DNA of 8,586 nucleotides from contig JASIGS010000453.1 in assembly GCA_030052355.1 (NCBI GenBank), forward strand, positions 1 through 8,586, given 5' to 3'. A model generated the notes under the pieces. That model had not been told where the DNA came from. It made no database searches and saw only the letters and a program-made list of their open reading frames with translations. Source of the stretch: Streptosporangiaceae bacterium. Lineage in GTDB: Bacteria > Actinomycetota > Actinomycetes > Streptosporangiales > Streptosporangiaceae. Positions 1 to 8,142 of the stretch are shown in pieces (positions within the stretch are counted from its first letter, which is position 1; each line of letters starts with the position of its first letter). The translations under genes were made by a program, and so were the position numbers.

Positions 1-1999
<1,999 letters not shown>

Positions 2000-2533
2000 T
2001 CAGCCGTACGTGTCACGTGGCCCGCGGCTGCCGCGCACGCGCCACTCGCCCGGCTTGCGCGCCTCCGTGACCGGCCCGCGGACCTTGACCCGCGTGACGC
2101 TCTGCTCGCCCAGCTCGGCGTTCAGGCGGCGGACCAGCTGGCTGGCCAGCAGCCGCAGCTGAGTGGCCCACGCGGTGGAATCGGCAACCACGGTCAGCTC
2201 GCCGTCGCGCAGCGACTCGGGTGCCGTGTGGGCGGCCAGGTCCGGCCCGACGATCTGCGCCCACCGGCCGAAAACCGACCCGGTGGCGGCGGCAAGCTGC
2301 CAGCCCTGCTCGTCCAGCAGGTCGCCGATCGCCGCGCTGAGCGGCTCTGGGTCGTCCCGGCGGCGCCGGCTACCCGCCCGGGGTGGCGGCACGCCTGCCT
2401 GCTCCTGGGCAGCCGGCTCCGGCTCCCGGCCAGCCGGAGCATGCTTCCCCCGAGCGCGTGCCTGCCGCCTGGCCGCGGCGAGCGCGTCCCTGGCGAGCCG
2501 CAGCTTCTCGTCGTCGCCCCGCCCTTCAGGCAC
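2000..2533 (-). CDS. dciA: DciA-type replicative helicase loader (DUF721)
   Basis: DUF721 protein of 177 aa; the family is now called DciA, the DnaC/DnaI-independent factor that helps load the DnaB helicase. The actinobacterial members (such as mycobacterial Rv0004) sit between recF and gyrB, as here. Residues 1-60 are basic and low-complexity (Arg/Ala/Pro-rich), probably disordered. The conserved domain spans about 64-152: LLDEQGWQL (72-80), SVFGRWAQIVGPDLAAHTAP (86-105), and the DGELTV…STAWATQLRLL stretch (110-129). The chosen start is GTG at 2533-2531, overlapping the recF stop by 8 bp, which suggests translational coupling. An in-frame GTG at 2551-2549 would add six residues. The frame stays open much further upstream, but there it runs antiphase inside recF. 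The family call is strong; the exact start is uncertain. Confidence 0.88.
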   Translation of the reverse strand: MPEGRGDDEKLRLARDALAAARRQARARGKHAPAGREPEPAAQEQAGVPPPRAGSRRRRDDPEPLSAAIGDLLDEQGWQLAAATGSVFGRWAQIVGPDLAAHTAPESLRDGELTVVADSTAWATQLRLLASQLVRRLNAELGEQSVTRVKVRGPVTEARKPGEWRVRGSRGPRDTYG

Positions 2534-3641
2534 GCGACACCTGCCCGGCACCGACCGTGAACCTCGTACCTGACAGGCTGGCCGGGACATCGCCTGGTAC
2601 CGCCGCGGTGACCAGCACCTGCTCGGCGTCGGCCACAAGCCCGGCCAGCCGGTCCCGTCGCTCGCCGTCGAGCTCGGCGAACACGTCGTCGAGCACCAGC
2701 ACGGGATCTTCTCCGCCGGTCCGCAGCAGCCGGTAGGCGGCGAGGCGCAGCGCGAGCGCCATGGACCATGACTCGCCGTGACTCGCGTAGCCACGAGCGG
2801 GCAGGCCGCCGACCTGCAGTTCGAGCTCATCCCGGTGCGGCCCGACCAGGCTGAGGCCGCGCTCCAGCTCGGCCCGGCGGCGGGCGGCCAGCGCCGAGCG
2901 CAAGACGTCGGCCAGGCCCGCCGGGTCGCCGTCCGGCTCAGCGTCGCAGCCGGAGGCCAGCATCCGGTAGGTCATCCCGCTGTCGGCCTGCCTGCCAGAG
3001 ACCGCGCTATAGCACTCGGCGGCCAGCGGCCTGAGCTGCCTGACCAGCCAGATCCGCGCCGCCGTGAGCTCGCTCCCGGTGGAAACCAGCTGCTCGTCCC
3101 ATACCTCGAGCGCTGAAGGCGGGACGCCGCGCGCCTTGGCCGACTTCAGCAGCGCGTTGCGCTGCTTGAGCACCCGTTCGTAGTCCGCCCTCGTCCCCGC
3201 GTACCTCGGCCGGACCGCCACCAGCAGGTCGTCCAAGTAACGGCGCCGCAGATCGGGCTCCGCCTTGACCATCGCGATGTCCTCAGGCGCGAACAGCACG
3301 CAGCGCAGCACGCCGAGTACCTCGCGTGGCCTGGCGGCCGGCGCCCTGTTCAGCCGGATCCGGTTCGCTCTGCCCGCGTTGATCTCGACCTCAAGCAGGC
3401 TGTCCCGCCCGGCCGCAGTCACCAGCCCGCGCAGGATTGCCCGGTCCGCGCCCGCCCGGATCAGCGGCGCGTCGGTCGCGACCCGGTGTGAGGCAAACGT
3501 CGCCAGGTAGCAAGCGGCCTCGACGAGGTTCGTCTTGCCCTGACCGTTCGGTCCCGTGAACGTCGTCACGCCAGGCTCCAGGACCACGTCTGCCGCCGGG
3601 TAGCTGCGGAAGTCGGTCAGCGACAGCCGGGACAGGTGCAC
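2526..3641 (-). CDS. recF: DNA replication/repair ATPase RecF
   Basis: SMC-like ABC ATPase of 371 aa that binds single-strand gaps and, with RecO and RecR, promotes RecA loading at stalled forks. The Walker A motif is GPNGQGKTN (30-38). The ABC signature region is SHGES (287-291), followed by the conserved ALALRLAAYRLL helix. Walker B with the D-loop is LVLDDVFAELD (315-325), and GPHRD (267-271) is also present. Length is normal for the family. The start is GTG at 3641-3639 (protein begins MHLSRLSLTDFRSYP), with only a weak purine-rich upstream sequence. Its 3' end overlaps dciA. The gap to dnaN is 60 bp and holds no gene, so recF is probably transcribed with dnaN. Confidence 0.97.
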   Translation of the reverse strand: MHLSRLSLTDFRSYPAADVVLEPGVTTFTGPNGQGKTNLVEAACYLATFASHRVATDAPLIRAGADRAILRGLVTAAGRDSLLEVEINAGRANRIRLNRAPAARPREVLGVLRCVLFAPEDIAMVKAEPDLRRRYLDDLLVAVRPRYAGTRADYERVLKQRNALLKSAKARGVPPSALEVWDEQLVSTGSELTAARIWLVRQLRPLAAECYSAVSGRQADSGMTYRMLASGCDAEPDGDPAGLADVLRSALAARRRAELERGLSLVGPHRDELELQVGGLPARGYASHGESWSMALALRLAAYRLLRTGGEDPVLVLDDVFAELDGERRDRLAGLVADAEQVLVTAAVPGDVPASLSGTRFTVGAGQVSRA

Positions 3642-3701
3642 GCCGCCGACACTAGCGCCTGCTCCGGCCCGTACCCGGATAGCCCGGCACGGCCGGCCAG
3701 G

Positions 3702-4835
3702 TCACCCGCCGAGCCTGATCGGCATCAGCAGGTAGCGGAACTCGGGGTGACCGTCCGGACCCGGCTTGCCCGTCAGCAGCGCCGGCTTGCCGGGCTCGGT
3801 GAAGGAGATGCGCACCGTGTCCGAGTCGATCGCCGTCAGGCCGTCGAGCAGGTACTGCGGGTTGAACGCGATGGACAAGTCGTTCCCGGAAAATTCGGCG
3901 TCGACGACCTCTTCCGCCTGGGCCTCGTCGCCGGTGCCCGCCTCCAGGACGAGCTGGCCTGCGCTGAAGGCCAGCCGTACTGCGGTGTTGCGCTCGGCGA
4001 CCAGGGCGACCCGCTTGACCGACTCGGACAGCACACTGGTCGGCAGCTCGGCGGTTGCGGCCACGTTCTTGGGCAGCAGTCCCTGGTAGCGCGGGAACTC
4101 GCCGCCGAGCAGCCGGGTGGTCGTGCGCCTGCCCGCGCCCTCGAACCCGATCATGCCGTCGCCGCCGTGCCCGTCGTCGCCCGGCAGCGCGAGCGCGATC
4201 GACACCTGAGCGCCACTGGTGAGCGCCCTGGCCGTGTCGGTGAGCGCCCTGGCCGGGACCAGGACCGCTGCTGACAGGTCGGGCCTCGACGGGTTCCACT
4301 TCAGCTCCCTGACGGCGAGCCGGTACCGGTCGGTGGACACCATCGTCAGCGTCTCGCCCTCGATCTCGATCCGCACGCCCGTCAGGGCGGGCAACGTGTC
4401 GTCGCGCCCGGCGGCGGCCGCGGACTGGGTCACTGCGGTGGCGAACGCGTCGCTGCCCACCGAGCCCGCCGCCGGCGGCATGTCGGGCAGCGCCGGGTAC
4501 TCCTCTTCTGGCATGGTCAGCAGCGTGAAGGTGGCACCGCCGCAGGTCAGAACCGCCCGGCCGTCCTCCGCCGCGATATGCACCGGCTTGGCCGGCAGGC
4601 TGCGGCTGATCTCTGCCAGCAGGCGGCCTGACACCAGCGCGCTGCCCTCCTGCTCGGTGCTGACTGGCACGGTCGCCTGGGCGGAGACGTCGTAGTCGAA
4701 GCTCGAGAGCGTGAGATCGGCGCCGGCGCGCATGTGGATGCCTGCCAGCACCGGAACCGCGGGCCTGGCGGGCAGGACCCGCGCGGTCCAGGCGACCGCC
4801 TCGGCCAGGACATCGCGCTCAAGGACGATCTTCAC
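3702..4835 (-). CDS. dnaN: DNA polymerase III beta sliding clamp
   Basis: Beta clamp of 377 aa that dimerises into a ring around DNA and tethers the polymerase and other partners through their clamp-binding motifs. Three repeated clamp folds are expected at about 1-125, 130-250 and 255-377. Visible family markers are the N-terminus KIVLERDVLAEAV, LTGVRIEIEG…STDRYRLAVRE in the middle domain, and the C-terminal YLLMPIRL, whose MPIRL (371-375) corresponds to the MPMRL end that lines the E. coli partner cleft. The start is GTG at 4835-4833, preceded by AGGGGG about 5 nt upstream. It lies directly downstream of the oriC gap. Residues PARALTDTARALTSG are encoded by a short direct repeat, annotated separately. 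Confidence 0.97.
   Translation of the reverse strand: MKIVLERDVLAEAVAWTARVLPARPAVPVLAGIHMRAGADLTLSSFDYDVSAQATVPVSTEQEGSALVSGRLLAEISRSLPAKPVHIAAEDGRAVLTCGGATFTLLTMPEEEYPALPDMPPAAGSVGSDAFATAVTQSAAAAGRDDTLPALTGVRIEIEGETLTMVSTDRYRLAVRELKWNPSRPDLSAAVLVPARALTDTARALTSGAQVSIALALPGDDGHGGDGMIGFEGAGRRTTTRLLGGEFPRYQGLLPKNVAATAELPTSVLSESVKRVALVAERNTAVRLAFSAGQLVLEAGTGDEAQAEEVVDAEFSGNDLSIAFNPQYLLDGLTAIDSDTVRISFTEPGKPALLTGKPGPDGHPEFRYLLMPIRLGG
4218..4259 (-). repeat. 21-bp tandem repeat inside dnaN
   Basis: A 16-bp sequence is repeated exactly at 4218-4233 and 4239-4254 (period 21 bp, seven codons), with partial identity in the remaining five bases. It encodes the heptads ARALTDT and ARALTSG of the clamp. 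The reading frame is kept and clamps have a helix near here, so this may be a homogenised ancestral heptad rather than a recent duplication. Confidence 0.75.
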
Positions 4836-4905
4836 CTGTCCCCCTATTTGCTGTGGGAGTTTGCGGATTAAGTAGAACCGTAGTCGTCATAGGGCCGGTG
4901 GACGC

Positions 4906-4914
4906 TGGGGATAA
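4906..4914 (-). promoter_or_regulatory. DnaA box, TTATCCCCA (8/9)
   Basis: Read on the minus strand this differs from the E. coli box TTATCCACA at one position. It points opposite to the boxes near 5080, and a weaker site (GCGTCCACC, 6/9) abuts it at 4897-4905. Confidence 0.55.
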
Positions 4915-5072
4915 AGGTCGTCTCGCCTGGCCGGCGGGGTTGCGGGCGTGCACATGGCCTGTGACCGGTCTGCGCGTTGGCGGCCCGCACCTGGGGATTA
5001 CGGCGCAGTGCGACCCGTACTCCCTGGCGTTACCCCCTGGTTGCCGTGAGTTTTCCGCCGGCTTTCCCAAGG

Positions 5073-5081
5073 CCGTCCACA
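5073..5081 (+). promoter_or_regulatory. DnaA box, CCGTCCACA (7/9)
   Basis: Same orientation as the perfect box, with its start 12 bp away, so the two sites lie on roughly the same face of the helix. The core GTCCACA is intact. Confidence 0.6.
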
Positions 5082-5084
5082 GGT

Positions 5085-5093
5085 TTGTCCACA
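5085..5093 (+). promoter_or_regulatory. DnaA box, perfect TTGTCCACA
   Basis: Exact match to the DnaA-box consensus preferred in high-GC actinobacteria. It is the best initiator-binding site in the window and lies 141 bp beyond the dnaA stop codon. Confidence 0.85.
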
Positions 5094-5234
5094 GCCTGTG
5101 TGCGCGGAATGCGTAACGGGCGAAGTTTGCGTATACGGGCTGATACGTAGCGTGCATGCAGAACCGGGCCGGTCTGGGGCAGCCCGGGCCGCTCGCCGCC
5201 GGCGGCTGCGGGCATGAGACGCTCGCCGGGATGC

Positions 5235-6851
5235 TCACCCGGACAGCGCCTGCTGCTTGATCCGGTTGGTGAGCTCGGTCACCTGGTTGTAGATCGACCT
5301 GCGCTCGGCCATCAGGGACCGTATCTTCCGGTCGGCGTGCATGACCGTGGTGTGGTCGCGGCCGCCGAACTGCTGGCCGATCTTGGGCAGCGACAGGTCC
5401 GTCAGCTCGCGGCACAGGTACATCGCGATCTGCCTGGCGGTGACCAGCACGCGCGAGCGCGATGTGCCGCACAGGTCGTCGATCGACAGCCCGAAGTAGG
5501 AAGCAGTCTGGCCCATGATCATCGCAGCGGTGATCTGCGGGCCGTGGGTCTCGGGTATCAGGTCCTTCAGGACGAACTCGGCGAGCTGGAGGTCGACGGA
5601 CTGGCGGTTGAGGCTGGCGAACGCGGTCACCCGGATGAGGGCGCCCTCGAGCTCGCGGATGTTGGTCGTGATCCGGCTGGCGATGTACTCGAGCGCCTCG
5701 GGCGGCGCGTTGAGCCGGTCACCGACCGCCTTCTTGCGCAGGATCGCGATGCGGGTCTCGAGCTCCGGCGGCTGCACGTCGGTTTGCAGGCCCCACTCGA
5801 ACCGGCTGCGCAGCCGGTCCTCGAGGGTCACCAGGCGCTTCGGGGCACGATCGCTGGAGATGACGATCTGCTTGCTCGCGTTGTGCAGCGTGTTGAACGT
5901 GTGGAAGAACTCCTCCTGGGTGCCTTCCTTGTTCTCCAGGAACTGGATGTCGTCGACCAGCAGCACGTCGACGTCCCGGTAGCGGCGCCGGAATCCATCC
6001 TGCTTGCCGTCGCGGATCATGTTGATGAAGTCGTTGGTGAACTCTTCCGAGCTGACGTACCTGACCTTCAGACCCTGGTAGAGGCTCTGCGCGTAGTGCC
6101 CGATGGCGTGCAGCAGGTGAGTCTTGCCGAGGCCGGAGTCGCCGTAGATGAACAGCGGGTTGTAGGCCTTGGCGGGGGCTTCGGCGACCGCGACGGCGGC
6201 GGCGTGCGCGAACCGGTTGCTTGAGCCGATGACGAAGGTCTCGAACGTGTACTTCGGGTTCAGCCTCGCCATGCCGGGCCGCGCGGCCTGCTGGCCCGCG
6301 CCAGCGTCGCCGGGCTGGCTCCCGGCCGTCTCGCGTGCCGCTCCCGGAGCGCCGTTCCGGACGTCGCCGCGGAGCGGGCCGTGCAGGTCGAGTTCCGGTC
6401 GCGGATAATTGCCGTTTTTAGGGGGGAACGTGCCGCTGCCCGGGGTGCTGCCGGGCGCTGGCTGTCCGTCGGCGCGGGCCCGCTCGGCGAGACCGGGGCC
6501 CGGCGAGTCACCATTGGCGGCTACCTGGCCAGGAGGCAACGGCCCGGGCCCGGCGCTGACGTCGTCCGGCGCTGCCCGGCCGGCGTCTGCGGTCGCGGCC
6601 GGGTCGATCGTGACGGCGAGCTGTATCGAGCGGGCGAGCTCCCGGGACAACGCGTTCGTGATGAGCGCCCGCAACCGCGTTTCGAGCTGCTCCTTGACGA
6701 AGTCGTTGGGCGCCGCGATGAGCGCGGTGTTCTCGACCAGGCCGAGCGGCCTGGTGAGCTGGAGCCACGCACGCTGGTGCGGCTCAATATGCATCTCGGC
6801 GAGATCGGCCAGTGAGCGGGCCCACACGTCGGCGAGGTCGTCTTCGCTCAT
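5235..6851 (-). CDS. dnaA: chromosomal replication initiator DnaA
   Basis: AAA+ initiator of 538 aa that binds DnaA boxes, melts oriC and helps load the helicase. Domain I is about 1-82 and ends in the [14 protein letters not shown] region. Domain II (about 83-195) is a long Pro/Gly/Ala-rich linker typical of high-GC actinobacteria. Domain III carries Walker [10 protein letters not shown] (237-245), Walker B LLVDDIQF (297-304), sensor 1 VISSDRAPK (330-338), the box VII arginine in [10 protein letters not shown] (346-355) and sensor 2 [12 protein letters not shown] (396-407). Domain IV (about 438-538) holds the DNA-binding signature [15 protein letters not shown] (496-510). The start is ATG at 6851-6849 ([10 protein letters not shown]), with GGGG about 10 nt upstream. 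The frame stays open to 6977, but that extension runs through DnaA-box-like sites and looks like none of the known N-termini. Confidence 0.98.
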   Translation of the reverse strand: MSEDDLADVWARSLADLAEMHIEPHQRAWLQLTRPLGLVENTALIAAPNDFVKEQLETRLRALITNALSRELARSIQLAVTIDPAATADAGRAAPDDVSAGPGPLPPGQVAANGDSPGPGLAERARADGQPAPGSTPGSGTFPPKNGNYPRPELDLHGPLRGDVRNGAPGAARETAGSQPGDAGAGQQAARPGMARLNPKYTFETFVIGSSNRFAHAAAVAVAEAPAKAYNPLFIYGDSGLGKTHLLHAIGHYAQSLYQGLKVRYVSSEEFTNDFINMIRDGKQDGFRRRYRDVDVLLVDDIQFLENKEGTQEEFFHTFNTLHNASKQIVISSDRAPKRLVTLEDRLRSRFEWGLQTDVQPPELETRIAILRKKAVGDRLNAPPEALEYIASRITTNIRELEGALIRVTAFASLNRQSVDLQLAEFVLKDLIPETHGPQITAAMIMGQTASYFGLSIDDLCGTSRSRVLVTARQIAMYLCRELTDLSLPKIGQQFGGRDHTTVMHADRKIRSLMAERRSIYNQVTELTNRIKQQALSG

Positions 6852-6891
6852 TGGCCGGTCACCCCGAGCCCCCCACATGTGATCAACAGGT

Positions 6892-6900
6892 TTTTCCACA
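6892..6900 (+). promoter_or_regulatory. DnaA box, TTTTCCACA (8/9)
   Basis: One mismatch to both TTGTCCACA and TTATCCACA. It lies 41 bp upstream of the dnaA start codon, with a 7/9 site (TGTGATCAA, 6878-6886) just beside it on the opposite strand. This position suits repression of dnaA or a second half of the origin. Confidence 0.6.
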
Positions 6901-6982
6901 GCATGTGCACGTTGTGTTGTCTGACTCCGGGCGATGGGTCGGCACGGGGCGGGGTCCTGGTGCCGGGCCAGGCGCACGCCCG

Positions 6983-6991
6983 CTATCCACA
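6983..6991 (+). promoter_or_regulatory. DnaA box, CTATCCACA (8/9)
   Basis: One mismatch to the E. coli box. It overlaps the candidate -10 element of a minus-strand dnaA promoter, as expected for autoregulation. Confidence 0.55.
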
Positions 6992-7088
6992 GCCTAGGAC
7001 CGGAGTTAACGATCCGTTAGGCAAACTTAGATGGTCGTGGCCAGGAGCACGCTCGCGGAGACGGCGTCGGCCAGGGCCGGCGTGCGGT

Positions 7089-7118
7089 TTGACCGTCCGC
7101 CGGGCGTACGCGTAGCTT
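7089..7118 (+). promoter_or_regulatory. candidate rpmH operon promoter
   Basis: TTGACC (7089-7094, 5/6 to the -35 consensus), an 18-bp spacer, then TAGCTT (7113-7118, a -10 variant matching at T1, A2 and T6). Transcription would begin near 7125, giving a leader of about 160 nt before rpmH. A second -10-like TGTAAT lies at 7118-7123 but would be 23 bp from the -35. Confidence 0.45.
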
Positions 7119-7174
7119 GTAATGGTCCGGTTAGCCCGGCGGAGCTGAATTACGGCCTGATGAGGGTGCTAGCC

Positions 7175-7221
7175 CGGGGAAGTCCGGAGCCCCGATGGTG
7201 CTTGCCGGGGGAAGACCCCGG
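7175..7221 (+). other. GC hairpins in the rpmH leader
   Basis: Two stem-loops can be drawn. CGGGG (7175-7179) pairs with CCCCG (7190-7194) around a loop containing TCCGGA. CCGGGG (7205-7210) pairs perfectly with CCCCGG (7216-7221) around GAAGA. Neither is followed by a U-tract, so they are leader structures rather than ordinary terminators. I do not recognise a known riboswitch class here. Confidence 0.4.
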
Positions 7222-7283
7222 ATCCCGTACGTCGAGACCGTTGCTGGCCCTTATTCTGACCTGCGATTTACCTGGAGTTCCCA

Positions 7284-7421
7284 GTGAGCAAGCGTACGTT
7301 CCAGCCGAACAACCGCCGCCGGGCGAAGACGCACGGCTTCCGGCTGCGCATGCGCACCCGGGCCGGCCGGGCGATCCTGGCGGCACGGCGCCGGAAGGGG
7401 CGCGCGCGCGTCAGCGTCTGA
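7284..7421 (+). CDS. rpmH: 50S ribosomal protein L34
   Basis: Small, very basic large-subunit protein of 45 aa, too short for many gene finders. The sequence starts [20 protein letters not shown] and continues [20 protein letters not shown], the invariant L34 pattern (KRTFQPN, RRAK.HGFR.RM.T..GR..L..RR.KGR). The start is GTG at 7284-7286, with GGAG 7 nt upstream (7274-7277). It heads the rpmH–rnpA–yidD–yidC cluster, with 23 nt before rnpA. It is normally highly expressed, and no terminator is visible between it and rnpA. Confidence 0.98.
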   Translation: MSKRTFQPNNRRRAKTHGFRLRMRTRAGRAILAARRRKGRARVSV

Positions 7422-7444
7422 CGGCGCGCGACAGTGGCAGCGCG

Positions 7445-7807
7445 ATGCTACCCGCGGCGGCGCGGATGCGGCGGCGAGCCGATTTCAAGCTGGCGGTCGA
7501 TGACGGGAGCAGGGCCGGCCGGTCACTGGTGTCCGGGCACCTGCTGGTTCGCCCGGACAGCGAGCAGCCCCCGCTGATCGGCTTCGTCGTGGGCCGCGGC
7601 GTTGGCACCGCCGTCGTGCGCAATAAGGTACGGCGACGGCTGCGGCATATGTGCCGCGGTTACCTTGAACGGCTGCCGGGAGGTAGCCTGCTAGTGTTGC
7701 GCGCCAGCCCGCGAGCGGCCGCGGCTCGCCAGGCGGATCTAGCCGCCGACCTCGACCTGGTAATCGGAAAGTTGCTCAGGCGGCAGGGTTGGGTGGCAGG
7801 CCGATGA
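7445..7807 (+). CDS. rnpA: ribonuclease P protein component
   Basis: Protein subunit (C5 type) of RNase P, which with the RnpB ribozyme removes tRNA 5' leaders. It has 120 aa, the usual size. [14 protein letters not shown] matches the typical actinobacterial N-terminus (MLP…RLRRR.DF). [18 protein letters not shown] covers the central strand, and [10 protein letters not shown] (59-68) is the RNA-binding RNR motif. In GFVVGRGVG, Gly-Arg replaces the more common Ser-Lys of FVVSKAVG, a mild deviation. The ATG at 7445 has only a weak Shine-Dalgarno. The frame stays open upstream to 7031, through all of rpmH (see findings). Its stop overlaps the yidD start in ATGA. Confidence 0.95.
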   Translation: MLPAAARMRRRADFKLAVDDGSRAGRSLVSGHLLVRPDSEQPPLIGFVVGRGVGTAVVRNKVRRRLRHMCRGYLERLPGGSLLVLRASPRAAAARQADLAADLDLVIGKLLRRQGWVAGR

Positions 7808-8142
7808 CCACAGCAGCAGGCCAGGAACATCGTCGGCTGTCGCCTGCCAGTTGGCTGCTTGTGGGGTTGCTCACCGTCTACCGCCGGTTTGTCAGCCCGC
7901 TGCTCGGCGCGAGGTGCCGGTTTTACCCGTCGTGCAGCGCATACGCACTGGAAGCGGTGCAGTTGCACGGCGCGGCGAGGGGCTCATGGCTGGCGGTCCG
8001 CCGTCTGAGCCGGTGCCACCCCTTCCATCGGGGGGGAATCGATCCGGTTCCGGGGAGCGTTCTCGAACGAGATCTAGCTGATCAGAAGGCCTCTGATCAG
8101 AAGGCGTCTGATCAGGACACAAGGGAGCTGGCAGGTGGGTAA
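7804..8142 (+). CDS. yidD: YidD membrane protein insertion efficiency factor
   Basis: Small membrane-associated protein (DUF37 family, 112 aa) that assists YidC/Sec-dependent insertion. The hallmark block is intact: [20 protein letters not shown] (25-44) with [16 protein letters not shown] following, then [14 protein letters not shown] (70-83). The conserved cysteines are 38, 44 and 71, and a hydrophobic/amphipathic stretch covers about 13-25. The start is ATG at 7804, overlapping the rnpA TGA by 4 bp; an in-frame upstream codon at 7789 is less likely. The tail after residue 88 is hydrophilic and repetitive ([14 protein letters not shown]), not part of the conserved domain, and encoded by a DNA tandem repeat. 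It overlaps yidC by 8 bp. Confidence 0.96.
   Translation: MTTAAGQEHRRLSPASWLLVGLLTVYRRFVSPLLGARCRFYPSCSAYALEAVQLHGAARGSWLAVRRLSRCHPFHRGGIDPVPGSVLERDLADQKASDQKASDQDTRELAGG
8078..8116 (+). repeat. 15-bp tandem repeat with CTGATCAG palindromes
   Basis: Units at 8078-8092 and 8093-8107 are nearly identical (CTGATCAGAAGGC plus CT or GT), and a partial third unit begins at 8108. Each starts with the perfect 8-bp palindrome CTGATCAG. The period keeps the yidD frame and lengthens its C-terminal tail by five residues per unit. It ends about 20 bp before the yidC start codon. Confidence 0.85.

Larger units (their letters stand above)
4836..5234. other. oriC: probable chromosomal origin oriC (dnaN–dnaA gap)
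   Basis: This 399-bp gene-free stretch lies between dnaN and dnaA, where oriC sits in Streptomyces and mycobacteria. Its right half holds the perfect high-GC DnaA box TTGTCCACA (5085-5093), preceded by CCGTCCACA (5073-5081, 7/9). Its left half holds minus-strand TTATCCCCA (4906-4914, 8/9 to the E. coli box), abutted by a 6/9 site at 4897-4905. Weaker 7/9 sites lie at 4862-4870 and 4992-5000. There is no long AT-rich unwinding element. The least GC-rich patches are about 4862-4893 and 5119-5150, the latter with GTATACG and GATACG. GC palindromes GCCGCCGGCGGC (5195-5206) and TGCATGCA (5153-5160) lie near the dnaA end. It probably also holds the dnaN promoter, which I could not place. Location is well supported by context; boundaries are not. 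Confidence 0.8.
6852..7283. promoter_or_regulatory. divergent dnaA–rpmH intergenic region
   Basis: This 432-bp region has no gene I can support. Next to dnaA (6878-6991) it holds three DnaA-box-like sites. A possible minus-strand dnaA promoter is TTAACT (7009-7004), a 16-bp spacer, then GATAGC (6987-6982), whose -10 overlaps one of those boxes. A GTTAAC palindrome lies at 7005-7010. The right half carries a candidate rpmH promoter and a GC-hairpin-rich leader. The left half is noticeably more AT-rich than the surrounding genes. DnaA autoregulation is an inference from site overlap. Confidence 0.55.

Noticed and set aside
2534..2830. 99-codon N-terminal extension of dciA inside recF
   Set aside because: It would overlap the conserved RecF signature and Walker B region; the sequence is a frame shadow, and the family starts near the recF stop.
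3652..4299. Minus-strand 215-codon frame overlapping dnaN
   Set aside because: It is in another frame of dnaN and made of Arg/Gly-rich low-complexity sequence with no domain.
5214..6224. Plus-strand open frame (336 codons) antisense to dnaA
   Set aside because: Lies opposite the intact AAA+ and DNA-binding domains of dnaA; composition is typical of a GC-driven antisense frame.
6852..6977. 42-residue N-terminal extension of dnaA
   Set aside because: Frame is open, but it runs through DnaA-box-like sites and lacks similarity to DnaA N-termini; ATG at 6851 gives a normal domain I.
7205..7221. Intrinsic terminator before rpmH
   Set aside because: The stem is perfect, but there is no U-tract and it would cut off an essential ribosomal protein gene; treated as leader structure.
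7171..7221. Cobalamin-type riboswitch, suggested by GGGAAG-like segments
   Set aside because: The conserved B12-box spacing and flanking helices are not present, and the downstream genes do not fit.
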